Source: Gammaproteobacteria bacterium (lineage in GTDB: Bacteria > Pseudomonadota > Gammaproteobacteria > UBA1113). Taken from it: a stretch of 64,000 nt of DNA. The stretch lies in the NCBI GenBank assembly GCA_020051155.1, contig JAGVJK010000021.1, positions 1-64,000 on the forward strand. Direction: 5' to 3'. Shown here piece after piece: positions 7,802 through 18,100 of the stretch. The notes beneath the pieces were generated by a model. The model did no database searches, was not told the DNA's origin, and was given only the letters and a program-made list of their open reading frames with translations. The translations under genes were made by a program, and so were the position numbers. Each line of letters starts with the position of its first letter. Position 1 is the first letter of the stretch.

Positions 7802-10800
7802 TTAAAAAAGAGTGCACGTAGGTGCTCTTGAAGGAGCAGCCGACTGTCCAGCGAGTGCTTGCTGAAGTTCCCGTCGCAAATCCTCATTTTCTCGCGCCAA
7901 TTGCGCTATTTCTGCTCGTGCTTGCGTTTTTTGCCTTCGCTCTTCCTCCACCCTTCGATTTGCATCCTCTGTTTTTTCCCGCCACTCCACTATCTCATGT
8001 TCTGCAGCCTCCTTCCCTGCTCGTTCTTTATCAATGAGCTGTTGCATGCTAGCAAGCGCCTGCTGATATTGATTTTTCATCAGTACCATCGATTGTGATG
8101 TTAACGAAATGGGATAAGGTTCTCGTGTCGTCCCAAAAATCTCCCGATATGGCGTTCCCTTCTTATCAGTATTACCTTCAATAAATTCAAGAAATTCACC
8201 GATGAGTCTACTAAGCTTGCTAAATTGATTCCTTGTAATACCTTTCTTCAACTCCTGATGTATTTTGCGAATATTTTCTAATAACGGCATAAAAGATGTT
8301 TTTGGTGTTGCCTCAAGAACGCTTCGTTTAATCAAGCGTATGAGTCCTTCTGCAGAATCCCAATGATCATCTGCTACTTCATGCCATGCTTTCGCGATGA
8401 GATACATCTGCCGAAACCACCAATAGTTGCTATTTTGATACTGTGCTCGTTGTTCTCGCTGGAGTTTATCAACCTCATTATCCTCTAGATAGGTGAGAAC
8501 ATAACTCAGGAATTGCACAACAACATAGACGCTATGGCGATGGTGCAAGGGTTCTTCATCACCGCCTGTAAAACGCTCCATTAATAAGTTACTATCATCT
8601 GCGTTGTCCGCACTGATCCCCCACGCATCCTCGTGACCACTAGACACTCCATGTTCGTTGAGTAATAACTGATATAACACATCGGCTTTTAACTGTTCTG
8701 ACACTCTATGTTGTCGACCTGCATAGGTAAACCATGCTAAAATCCCTAGAAAATTTCTTCCATTTCGTGGGTCAACGTAGTGTGGGTTGACCCTTCCTGC
8801 CACTTGATGCAGTTTCTCACCCAAATGTTTCAAATCTCTTCGGTACGCGGCTGGAACCCCATCTAAAATCCCCTCCGCATTGAACGCTATCACCGCTTGA
8901 TGAAACTGATTAACATGTTGCTCGATAAGCGTATTATAGGCATCTACTAGACGATTTTGTTGGAATTTTTGCTGCTGCGTTTCAATGAATACAGGGGCTT
9001 TGTTTGAATATAAGGTGCGACGCTCTCTCTCAATGCTAAGATAGTGCGCATAAAGCAATGCAAAAAAGCGTTCTAACTTATCGACATCCTCTAATGCATC
9101 GTCGATACGAAGTGTCTGACATTGCTCGCTGTGCAAAGTTAACTGAAAAGGAACTTTACCTAACGTCCAATAGGTCTGAAATAATTGCAATGCTGACTGG
9201 AGCTGTATCGGATCAAATCCTTCTGCAAACAATCCTTGATAAACCGCATCTCGCGCTTTTCGCACGAAACCTGACAACACCGCTCGCAAGATAAGTTGCC
9301 ATGCGATATCCTGGCCGGCAAGAAAGTCCATTTTGTCATAATAACCAATTCCACTTTCTTTATTAATTAGCAAATGCTTTGTGTTAGGAAGAGACTTCGA
9401 ATTCATCGGTGTTTCAAAAACCGTCTTCAACTGCCCATCTTCCTCTTCCCAAAAACAAAAGGCCTCACCTGAACGATTCGCATAGTAGGTCGCACCCATT
9501 AATCCAACGGGTAAATCAGATTGAGCCAGGTAATCTAAATAAGCTCGACACATGTCAGGCGTTTCACAAATCTTTTTCAAGTCTTCGCGTGACTGGCTCT
9601 TAAATCCAACGGCATCCACGTTAATTGAACTATTCTCCAACTCCTTGTAAAAAGCATTGAAAACACGGTGATCATGGCTATTGAGCAACAGCCTATCTCG
9701 CGCTTGCTCAGATAAAATCAAGGCTTCAATGACATCATCACTGAGTATTTCTGCCATCGTCGGTTTTTGTGCTAACTCCTCCAGTAAGCTCTCTACAAAA
9801 AATTGACGCCTCGTACCCAATGCTTTAAAGCCATTATCTGGATCCCGCATGAGCCAGTGACGAGAGAAAAAATCATTTGAGTCCGGTATAGGTAATAGAA
9901 TCTTCTGCTTCAAACCCTGCTGTTGAATCGATGAAACCCTTTCATTTGAATTAAGTGGCCCCGCATCACGAAACAGGGCATAAATTTGTAAGATCAACTC
10001 AATGCAAGCATGATGGACCCGCTGTTTTGCCTGGTAAGTAAACCGTGCTTGAGAATGGGCATGAAAAGCATTTTGTGCACCTTCTTCAACAAGGTCTGAA
10101 TACTTCTGTATTTCTGGCGTTTGTAATAACAACTTCAACAACGGTTTATAACGATGCCGAATGTTTTGTGAGTCCGTCAAGGCTTCCTTCATCAGAGTCA
10201 ACGCAAACTCTTTGTCCCCGTAGGTCATTTGCTTCGGTTTCGGCACATCACGCAATAACGGCAACGGCTCCTCTGGCATGAGATCCAACCGATGACGGAC
10301 GAGCTTTATCCCAGGAACACCTACTTTCTTTAACGCTTCCGTTGTTTTATAACCTAAATGAGGACAATCAATAAATGTTACTTGTTTTAATTTTCCAAAA
10401 AATACTCGTGTTTGTGCTTGCACCTTGAGATCACCATAATGAATGACTCTTTGTGAAAAAGTCCGATCATCAAATGACAGTCCTTGCAAGACCAAATCCC
10501 CTATTTCAGCAAAATGGGGTAGTGCCTGTACCACCTCGGAAAAATCTCGCTCAGATAATTGATCCAGTGGCAGATTGGCAAGATAATGCCGAATACCATC
10601 AAATAACGTGTATCGTTCAGGGGGTATCGCTTGCCTGTGAGTTAGCCATAAGCCCTCTTCACGAAATCGATCGAGCTGCAATTCATAAGCAGCAACCCTA
10701 TCGTTTAACGCTATACGAGCTTGTTGTCTTTCTTCAAAGGTTGTTAATGCTGGGTTCCTATCAACTAACAATGATTCTAAATCGTAAGGCAAAAACTCTT

Positions 10801-13800
10801 TTCCTGGCATATAAACAGCATTGAGGGCCATACCGATTTGGTTTACGCCAAAGGGTTTCATCTCATGCCGCAGAGCACGATAAAAATCCCCAGCTAAAGG
10901 TTCTACTGCTTGCAACACTTCATCAAACGTGATGTCACGACCTCGAGCATCTTCATAAACTTGACGCAGACGTCGTTCTCGCTCAACAAGGTACGGAATG
11001 ATTTCTGGATGAAAGGTGATAGGAAGTTGCAATCGTTGGAAAGCTCGTTTGTTTAATACGGTTCCTGGTTTTTTCCTAAGTTTACTGTATGATTTATTTT
11101 GTTGTACCAGTCCGATTAACCAATCCAAAATCACTTTATAAGGCGACTGAGCAAGATAACGCTCTCTATGCTCTTTGGGAACGGAACGTTGCATGATGTT
11201 CTCCATGCAAAAAAAGACATTTCGGAGCTGCATCATAATTCTTCCATGATTATCACGCTCAATGCTCCTGACGAGCCCCAAATCATTATCAATGCCAGTG
11301 AGAAATGAAACCATAGGAATGTCTTCTAATCGAAAAGCTTGCTCATCCTGTAGAGCAATGCTCTGGCAAGCAGCATTTAAAGGCCATGGTTGCCAAATTA
11401 GGTTTTCTGCTTTTACATCGTGCGCATTGGTTACCAAGGAGCGATCAACTTCTCGCGCTACACCATTGAGCTCCAGACTCGCAACCATCTCTGGGCAATG
11501 ATCTAAAATACATTGAAATTGGATGCCGGGTGCCGTCAATGATGCTTGCACCATTCGTACTCTAACTTGACCATTTATCAAAAGCACACTCATTGTCAGC
11601 AGATATTGTGGATAAACATTCGTATGATTATCCCAACTCGACATCGCAAACCCGGCTCCCGGCAATAAGGAAGCCTCTCCATCGATAGCAATCGTTTCAA
11701 ATTTAAAATGAATACCATTTAAAGAAGGAACATAATGACTTGCTCCATCTGTTTTTAGTAACAGCAATTTTTCATCGGTTGCTAACATCACTTCTTCAAA
11801 TTTTGCTTTCGCTTCTTTATTTAAATAGTAGCAATGAGGATTTAAATCTCCTTGAATATCTACACGTACCCAGCGCAGTGGAAAACTTGCCTCGGCTATC
11901 CATTGTGTTTGAAGTTGACTCAACGTAGGCAGGTAGTCATCATCAAAAGTCTTTATTATCTGCCCAATGTAATGGGAAAGATCTGTGGCATCTTTTGTTT
12001 TTATCAATTCATGAGGCAATCCATTCAATAAGTCTTCTAACTGCTGTAAGCACCGTTTAATTTCCTCAACAGTTTGACTAAGTGCTGTTACAACAGCACG
12101 ATTAAACTCTGTTTTTTCATCTGCATAGCCATGTCGATCTAATGTTTTTCGTTCGAGCATATCAAAAGGCATCACTTTCTCTAAAATTTCTGCCTTTTTA
12201 CTCTCTATCGTTTGAAATAGTCTCTGATATTCTTCTTTTTTTTCTGACTCAGACATACCTTGGATCATACTGGACATCTGTCGTATTTGTTTATTCAGTG
12301 CATCATCTAACAGGTGTTGATTATCTCGCACGAGATCCGGTATCACACAGCTCATCAAAGCCTCTTTTAACCGCTCTTGCATGGATAAATAACTTTCGCC
12401 TTGTCCTGTAGGCACTCTATTAACAAGCAATTCACGGATCGCTAACTTCAATTTATTTTTTTCCGAAGCAGATTCAGCAAAGAATTTTTCGACTTTTAAA
12501 AACATTTCTCCCGCGGGTGTCAAATTAAGGGATTGCGAAGATGCAGGAACACTCGCCGCACTAGACATAGCCACTGATGAGTTATTTTCATTATTTGCTT
12601 GTTTTTCTAGGCATGATGAAATAAATTTGCTCCAATTTACCGCTCTGCTCTGCTCTAAAAACGCGTAATGGTAAGGCGTTTTTCCCATGCGATCAGGTTG
12701 TTTTACCCATTTTCTCCATGTCGCCTTATCATGAACTCTTCGATGACGAAATAAAGTAAAAAGATTCTCAGCTTGCTCTGCATAGTTGGCAATTAAATGA
12801 AAGATATTCCATTGCTGCGCTACAAGGAAAGGTTCAAACATTGCTTCAATTTTTGAAAGTTTTTCAAAATCAATGTTGGAAAGCCCTCCAATTGCATAAG
12901 AAATAGCTGCAATTAGTTTCTGCATGACGTTTTGAAATACTGCTGGATCTTCTTCACTCAACAATTGCCAAATCGTTTCTTGCCTTTCCACCAAAGATTT
13001 TTGACCATTAATTATATCAATGAGTGACCGTTCGGAAGGCCATCTAAACGCTTGTTTTTTTAACGTATAGATTTTCGTACTATTATCTGGTAAACAGATT
13101 TGACAAAGCATTTCATTTTCATTCACCTGCACTAAAATGTGTCCTGGTTGGGGACGCATTGAGGAAGTCACTGTACCCCACATCAAGGGATGCTGTGTTA
13201 ATCTTTGCGCTAAAAAGAAAGGTGATAAAGATCCAAACTTCGTATTTTTAGTTTCATTGACCCAATGACATGCTTGATCAAACTGCCGGAGAAAACAATA
13301 CTTAAGTAAGCCAGGAAGATCATAGAGCAATGCAATATGCAAAGGATTAAGGTGTATCATACCGTCCAGGGTTAAAAATAATTCATTCAACTGCTCATTA
13401 ATGAGCAGTTGATCTTCATCTAAAGTAATAGTCCACTCTACTTCTTCTATGACCTCTTCCAATCTTTTAAAAATAGTCTCGAGCGATTGCGGAGGAAGAG
13501 CTCTTAAATCCAGAACAAGTGTTTTTATTTCAGAGATAATTTCTTCTCGTCGAACAAGTGATGTAGACGGTAATTTTTCAACATCCTGTTTTGCAATATT
13601 TTCTGGCTCTTGATCAAAAAAACCAAACACTTCTGTCTCCGAAGGATCGTCTAAATTAATAGCGACAAAGATTGGCTGAAAAGAAATTTCATCCAAAATT
13701 TCCATTGCAGGAAACTCCGCATCGATTGATTGTAAAAGTTCTCTTGCAGCTTGCTCTCGTTGCGTTAAAATATCTTGCGCCACATCTATGGGCAAATGCG

Positions 13801-14677
13801 CCTCTGCATCAAGGAGCATATCATTGCGCGAGTTGAACTCTTTAAGTGTCTGACCACGATGATAGGTATAAATAGCTTGATGAATTAATGGGATCTCATC
13901 ATGATGCAAAGTTAATGGTTGTAGTCGATCATAATGATTGTTTGCGTATAAGATGTGTTGTATCTCGTCTCCCTCGCTGGGCAAAACGTCTGAAGTATGC
14001 TTCAATACCAGTGCTCGATTCTGTGACCCTTCAGCAGGTAACTCCCACACACAAAGAGGTATGTCATATTTTATTGCAAAAAGAACAAGACTTCGCACAT
14101 CTAGTTCTAAACTACTATTCGCAAAACAGCGCATATATTGCCGATAAACTTCTGGAGTTTCACAAAATTTAAGTTTTTCATCCATGTCAGCATGACGCAG
14201 CCTCTTCCATTTACGCTGTTGTACTGCATCAAGAAAAATTCGTCGGCTTCCATGGAGCAATTCAAGAATAGATTCTCTAACAGCGCGTCGTGCTTCTTCA
14301 TCATTGACATATTGTATGAGTGTTTCGCTAAATGTATCGCGCTCAACGTCTAGAGCATAAAAACCACAATGACCATCTCCTTTAACACGTCTTCTTAGGA
14401 AAAAACCATCTCGGGCTTCGTGTCGAGAAAGACAAAAAATTTCATGGGAGGATGCCATTGGAATGAGTAAATTGGGTAACCTTTCTTCAAATGCTTCTGT
14501 TACTAATTGCTGTTGTTCGCGAATGTTAGTAATGGTTTGTTCCAATAAGGATTGCGCATCATTGGCGATTGGTCTTGCTTCACTGCTACTTGAGGGCCCA
14601 GCTGAGGTAGAGGGGGCTGCTAAATTCATCAGCTCAATGGCTATTTCACGATTTTCTTCATTTGTTAAAAAAGGCAT
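7802..14677 (-). CDS. Giant protein with active-looking OTU domain and second degenerate OTU-like domain, candidate effector deubiquitinase
   Basis: A 2,291-aa protein. Residues about 92-255 form an OTU cysteine-protease domain: KGDGHCGFYAL with D101 and catalytic C104, an FCETPEVYRQYM helix near 171-182, and catalytic H248 in NNHYDRL. Most OTU proteases remove ubiquitin. Residues about 1605-1785 repeat this arrangement in decayed form: PDNGFKALG replaces GDGHCGFYAL (Cys to N1615), ICETPDMCRAYL matches the CETP helix, and GYYDKM replaces NHYDRL (His to Tyr). Ankyrin-like segments occur in the N-terminal third (NPLHIALLYD and MGKTPYHYAF). The last ~85 residues are a coiled coil. The start at 14677 is chosen because GGAG sits 8 bases upstream; the in-frame ATG at 14701 has only a distant, weak site. 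The Ser-rich linker near 22-35 is shared with other local proteins. Confidence 0.85.
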   Translation of the reverse strand: MPFLTNEENREIAIELMNLAAPSTSAGPSSSSEARPIANDAQSLLEQTITNIREQQQLVTEAFEERLPNLLIPMASSHEIFCLSRHEARDGFFLRRRVKGDGHCGFYALDVERDTFSETLIQYVNDEEARRAVRESILELLHGSRRIFLDAVQQRKWKRLRHADMDEKLKFCETPEVYRQYMRCFANSSLELDVRSLVLFAIKYDIPLCVWELPAEGSQNRALVLKHTSDVLPSEGDEIQHILYANNHYDRLQPLTLHHDEIPLIHQAIYTYHRGQTLKEFNSRNDMLLDAEAHLPIDVAQDILTQREQAARELLQSIDAEFPAMEILDEISFQPIFVAINLDDPSETEVFGFFDQEPENIAKQDVEKLPSTSLVRREEIISEIKTLVLDLRALPPQSLETIFKRLEEVIEEVEWTITLDEDQLLINEQLNELFLTLDGMIHLNPLHIALLYDLPGLLKYCFLRQFDQACHWVNETKNTKFGSLSPFFLAQRLTQHPLMWGTVTSSMRPQPGHILVQVNENEMLCQICLPDNSTKIYTLKKQAFRWPSERSLIDIINGQKSLVERQETIWQLLSEEDPAVFQNVMQKLIAAISYAIGGLSNIDFEKLSKIEAMFEPFLVAQQWNIFHLIANYAEQAENLFTLFRHRRVHDKATWRKWVKQPDRMGKTPYHYAFLEQSRAVNWSKFISSCLEKQANNENNSSVAMSSAASVPASSQSLNLTPAGEMFLKVEKFFAESASEKNKLKLAIRELLVNRVPTGQGESYLSMQERLKEALMSCVIPDLVRDNQHLLDDALNKQIRQMSSMIQGMSESEKKEEYQRLFQTIESKKAEILEKVMPFDMLERKTLDRHGYADEKTEFNRAVVTALSQTVEEIKRCLQQLEDLLNGLPHELIKTKDATDLSHYIGQIIKTFDDDYLPTLSQLQTQWIAEASFPLRWVRVDIQGDLNPHCYYLNKEAKAKFEEVMLATDEKLLLLKTDGASHYVPSLNGIHFKFETIAIDGEASLLPGAGFAMSSWDNHTNVYPQYLLTMSVLLINGQVRVRMVQASLTAPGIQFQCILDHCPEMVASLELNGVAREVDRSLVTNAHDVKAENLIWQPWPLNAACQSIALQDEQAFRLEDIPMVSFLTGIDNDLGLVRSIERDNHGRIMMQLRNVFFCMENIMQRSVPKEHRERYLAQSPYKVILDWLIGLVQQNKSYSKLRKKPGTVLNKRAFQRLQLPITFHPEIIPYLVERERRLRQVYEDARGRDITFDEVLQAVEPLAGDFYRALRHEMKPFGVNQIGMALNAVYMPGKEFLPYDLESLLVDRNPALTTFEERQQARIALNDRVAAYELQLDRFREEGLWLTHRQAIPPERYTLFDGIRHYLANLPLDQLSERDFSEVVQALPHFAEIGDLVLQGLSFDDRTFSQRVIHYGDLKVQAQTRVFFGKLKQVTFIDCPHLGYKTTEALKKVGVPGIKLVRHRLDLMPEEPLPLLRDVPKPKQMTYGDKEFALTLMKEALTDSQNIRHRYKPLLKLLLQTPEIQKYSDLVEEGAQNAFHAHSQARFTYQAKQRVHHACIELILQIYALFRDAGPLNSNERVSSIQQQGLKQKILLPIPDSNDFFSRHWLMRDPDNGFKALGTRRQFFVESLLEELAQKPTMAEILSDDVIEALILSEQARDRLLLNSHDHRVFNAFYKELENSSINVDAVGFKSQSREDLKKICETPDMCRAYLDYLAQSDLPVGLMGATYYANRSGEAFCFWEEEDGQLKTVFETPMNSKSLPNTKHLLINKESGIGYYDKMDFLAGQDIAWQLILRAVLSGFVRKARDAVYQGLFAEGFDPIQLQSALQLFQTYWTLGKVPFQLTLHSEQCQTLRIDDALEDVDKLERFFALLYAHYLSIERERRTLYSNKAPVFIETQQQKFQQNRLVDAYNTLIEQHVNQFHQAVIAFNAEGILDGVPAAYRRDLKHLGEKLHQVAGRVNPHYVDPRNGRNFLGILAWFTYAGRQHRVSEQLKADVLYQLLLNEHGVSSGHEDAWGISADNADDSNLLMERFTGGDEEPLHHRHSVYVVVQFLSYVLTYLEDNEVDKLQREQRAQYQNSNYWWFRQMYLIAKAWHEVADDHWDSAEGLIRLIKRSVLEATPKTSFMPLLENIRKIHQELKKGITRNQFSKLSRLIGEFLEFIEGNTDKKGTPYREIFGTTREPYPISLTSQSMVLMKNQYQQALASMQQLIDKERAGKEAAEHEIVEWREKTEDANRRVEEERRQKTQARAEIAQLARENEDLRRELQQALAGQSAAPSRAPTCTLF

Positions 14678-15165
14678 AATCCGTTCTCCGTCATATTTCA
14701 TAGTTATGTCATTCTCTTAAAAGACGACACCGACAGCTATACCGCCGTCTTTATAACACAACCTCTCCGTGCTCCCTTTGTAATCGAACGTGTATAAAAT
14801 TCACGCTTTTTTATATTTTAATGTTTGATCTAATTTCGATCAAACTTGGTTTGGAATCGCACTATAGTATAACTTGTTAGTTGTTGTAAACATGTTTTTG
14901 TGTATAGGCAACGTAAGGTGGCACGATGAGTTTTTTAATTCATTGTTTTTATGGGGAATTTATTATAACTTGCATAAAAAATTTTCCCTTTCAATCAACA
15001 GAAACTTATCAGCTGCCGTTAGATGTAGTAAACGGATCTTGGTCTTTTCTAAGCCGCCTGTACGGCGGTGAACAAATCAGAGAAGTAAAGCGTACCCTTG
15101 TAGCCACACTTAGGGTGTGATACGGTGCAAACAAAAACACCCTATAAAAAAGAGTTCATAAATCC
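14678..15165. promoter_or_regulatory. Divergent intergenic region with an inverted repeat
   Basis: 488 bases separate two divergent giant genes (OTU protein to the left, 1,172-aa protein to the right), so both promoters should lie here. The clearest structure is a perfect 8-bp inverted repeat, GTTTGATC at 14823-14830 and GATCAAAC at 14838-14845, with a 7-base spacer, the size of a dimeric regulator site. AT-rich TATAGTATAA follows at 14872-14881. No convincing -35/-10 pair could be fixed by eye, and no gene is supported inside. Confidence 0.4.
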
Positions 15166-18100
15166 ATGTCCATTGAACAACGTCCTGAAAGCTCATCTAC
15201 GCCCATCACTACATCAAGCACCGAGCCTGTACTCGATCTAGGTCCTTTAAAAAATGCGCTAGACATTGCGGAGCCTCAGTTTAAATTTATCTTTTCATCT
15301 TCTATTTACTCTCAGCCAGAGCACTTGAGAAATCAATTAGTGGCGCGCTATTTCAGCCACTGTCTTTTTTGGTTGCGTGATTTTTTCAATGTTGTATCGG
15401 AGGGGCGGCTTAGTTTTAATAATGCGATTATCATTGCAAAAGAATTTTTACATTTTAATTGGCTCACCACTGGGCAAGGTTGCTTTGGTTACATGGTGGC
15501 GCCGCATTTTCCCATCAATCAGGTTTTTTTAGCCTTGGCGCAAAGTGTCGCTTTAGTCACGAAGGAGTCGGTTTGCCAACTGTTAATGCCATCAGTAAAA
15601 TTTGTGGTTAGTCCTAATGGATTTGATATCAAAGAAGAGACGGAGTCTAGAGGTCCTTGTAGTTTTCATCTAGAGGATTATTTATTCATTCCACACGCCA
15701 GTGGCGATATATTGCTTCCAGTGATACCTCTCTTAGAGCACGCGTTAAGAAATAATAATTTCTTTTCTGAACAAGAAGCATTTTTATCTGGCATCCCCCT
15801 TCACATTAGCACGATAAGACACGCTTTACGTGGGTTTATGCCAGGAAATACTGATCGTTGTTGTGATGCGCTCCTTGCTTTGATGACGAGCCGAGTCACA
15901 AGCAGCTCTAATGAGCGGACTGCTGCTTCTCGTAGTACAAAAACAACATCTACGGAAATTGCCACTGTCGGTCCTTGGCTTTATGAGCTAACAAATGCGA
16001 TGGCTGCTTCTGCTGCACACTTCCATAATACAATTCAAACACCTGGACATTCCAATCAAGCAACCGCACAAGAACCTGATTGGCAAAGACTAATGCCTGC
16101 CTTGGAAAAATTTTATAAAAACTGGATGACTCTTTCAGAAGAGACTCGTAATAAAGTTGGCTCCATGATTGTTAGTAACAATCATCGCGGTGATGTTTCT
16201 TTAGAAAGTTATTTACTCATGTTGTTTTTTAGATCAAAAAGCATCTTCCCTTTAACCGAAAAAGAAACCGCGCGAGTTATTTCTGAAGACTTGTTTACTT
16301 GTATTGGTACTGCTGCAGAGTTTTTTTATCTCTTTTTAAGGGAAAATAATACATTATTCCCCTCTTCCCCTACAGCAATTAAAAGTTTAATTGATGAATT
16401 ACAAGTTGCTTTGCTAAAACGATTTTCAGGAAAATGGACTGATTTCGACACACTGTTTTTTGAGAAAGTTGTCAATTCGATGTCTGATAATGCCGGTTAC
16501 TTTTTTTCTTCGGAAAATAGCTTTCTTGCGCAGTTGGACTCTTTGATTCATCGCTACTCTATTGTCACGATAAGCAATGGAACAATGAAAAAACTGGCCC
16601 GCTCCTCTGCAACATATTTTCTGGAAAAATCCATTCATCATTGTCTAGCTCAATCATCTAATTTTTCTCGCTGGTATTATTTAACTGACCTTATTAGACC
16701 ACTGACGATCACTATTAAAGAACATAGTTTTTCACATGACCCCAACAAGCCTCTATTGGATATTGTTCTCAACCTCTTACAATCGCTGAATTTATTTGTA
16801 TCCATGTCTTTTCCACCGGAAAGCTTTGGACAGCTATTCTCTTCAGAAGATTTTAAAAAACTTCTTTTGCCGTCAATAACAACGCATTTGAATGAAATAA
16901 TTACTCGCTCGAGCAACCCTGCTGTTACTGCTTTCCGCATTATCTCTGCATTTCGGCGCACTGGTTATCGCTCAATTGAGCTTGAGAGCGATAGGGAAAT
17001 CCAATCTATCCTGGAACGTTTTACCCCAGAAATATTCTTTATAATGTTTAAAGATCATATTCAATGTAAAAAAATTCTATCTTGCCTTTCCTCCGCTAGT
17101 TTAGCCGATTATGCTATGAGTCTTTTAGAGCGTTATCCTAGAGAAATTTTCAATGACGAGACATTCCTCTATACCGTTTTTTTACCTTGTGTTTTTTCTG
17201 GAGAAACCCTCTCTATCGCTTCACTCGAAAAAATTACGTCATTATTTTTGACCCATGGTCAACACCTTGACCGCGCCACATTTATTGAAAAAATATTTGC
17301 ATTTTCCTGGGAAAAACCTCAAAACGTGGCTCTTTCTCATTTTAAAGAAAAAGAGCCTAAAAATACTGTTCTCGATTACTTTCATACCAGTGGTTTTTTG
17401 GCTGAAACTCTTAAAAATGCTTTAGACGCGGCAAAGCTTTCATTAGCTAGCATGATTGCTCAACATGCGCCTACCTGGTTAAATGTTAGATTCTCAGCAT
17501 TATCCGTCGCTGAAAAAAGTATGTTCTATACGCCATTTAACGCGAGCGATTATAAATATGAAAGTATTAGACCTGTAATTATTACTGCTGTTTTTACTTA
17601 TTTTTCAGAAGAAAACCGCAGATATTTTTTTGATAAAATGTCAGCGCCGGCGTTCAACAATTTTCTAAAAACTGCCAACGAAACATTTATTCTCTTTCAT
17701 TTTGTACTCAATGAACATTTGCGACATTGTCTGTTAATGATAGATTTAGAAAACTTTATGCGCATCATAAATGACATTTTGTCTCTTGATAACCGCGATG
17801 AATCTATCAACAAAAATCGAAAAAGTTATCCTTGTTATCTTATAACGGAAGATCATCACTTACAAATACAAAAGAACTCTGACTTTATCATCACTGCATT
17901 GCTCAGCTTGACGGCACAAAATGAAAACATCAATCTTTCACTTATTTTGCAAAGCTTGCAAGCCGCCTCACCTGAAACTTCTAATCGAAGAAAATTAATC
18001 CTGATGTTGGGATTATTGCGCGAACCAAAACTCACACCTTCTTTATTCAAACCCCTCTCTGACGCATCTTCAAGTTGTTTTATTGCTGATGAGAATTGTC

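Noticed and set aside
7822..14720. Many plus-strand ORFs inside the OTU gene region
   Set aside because: All lie antisense to one continuous 2,291-codon frame with clear domains; none has its own domain or strong start.
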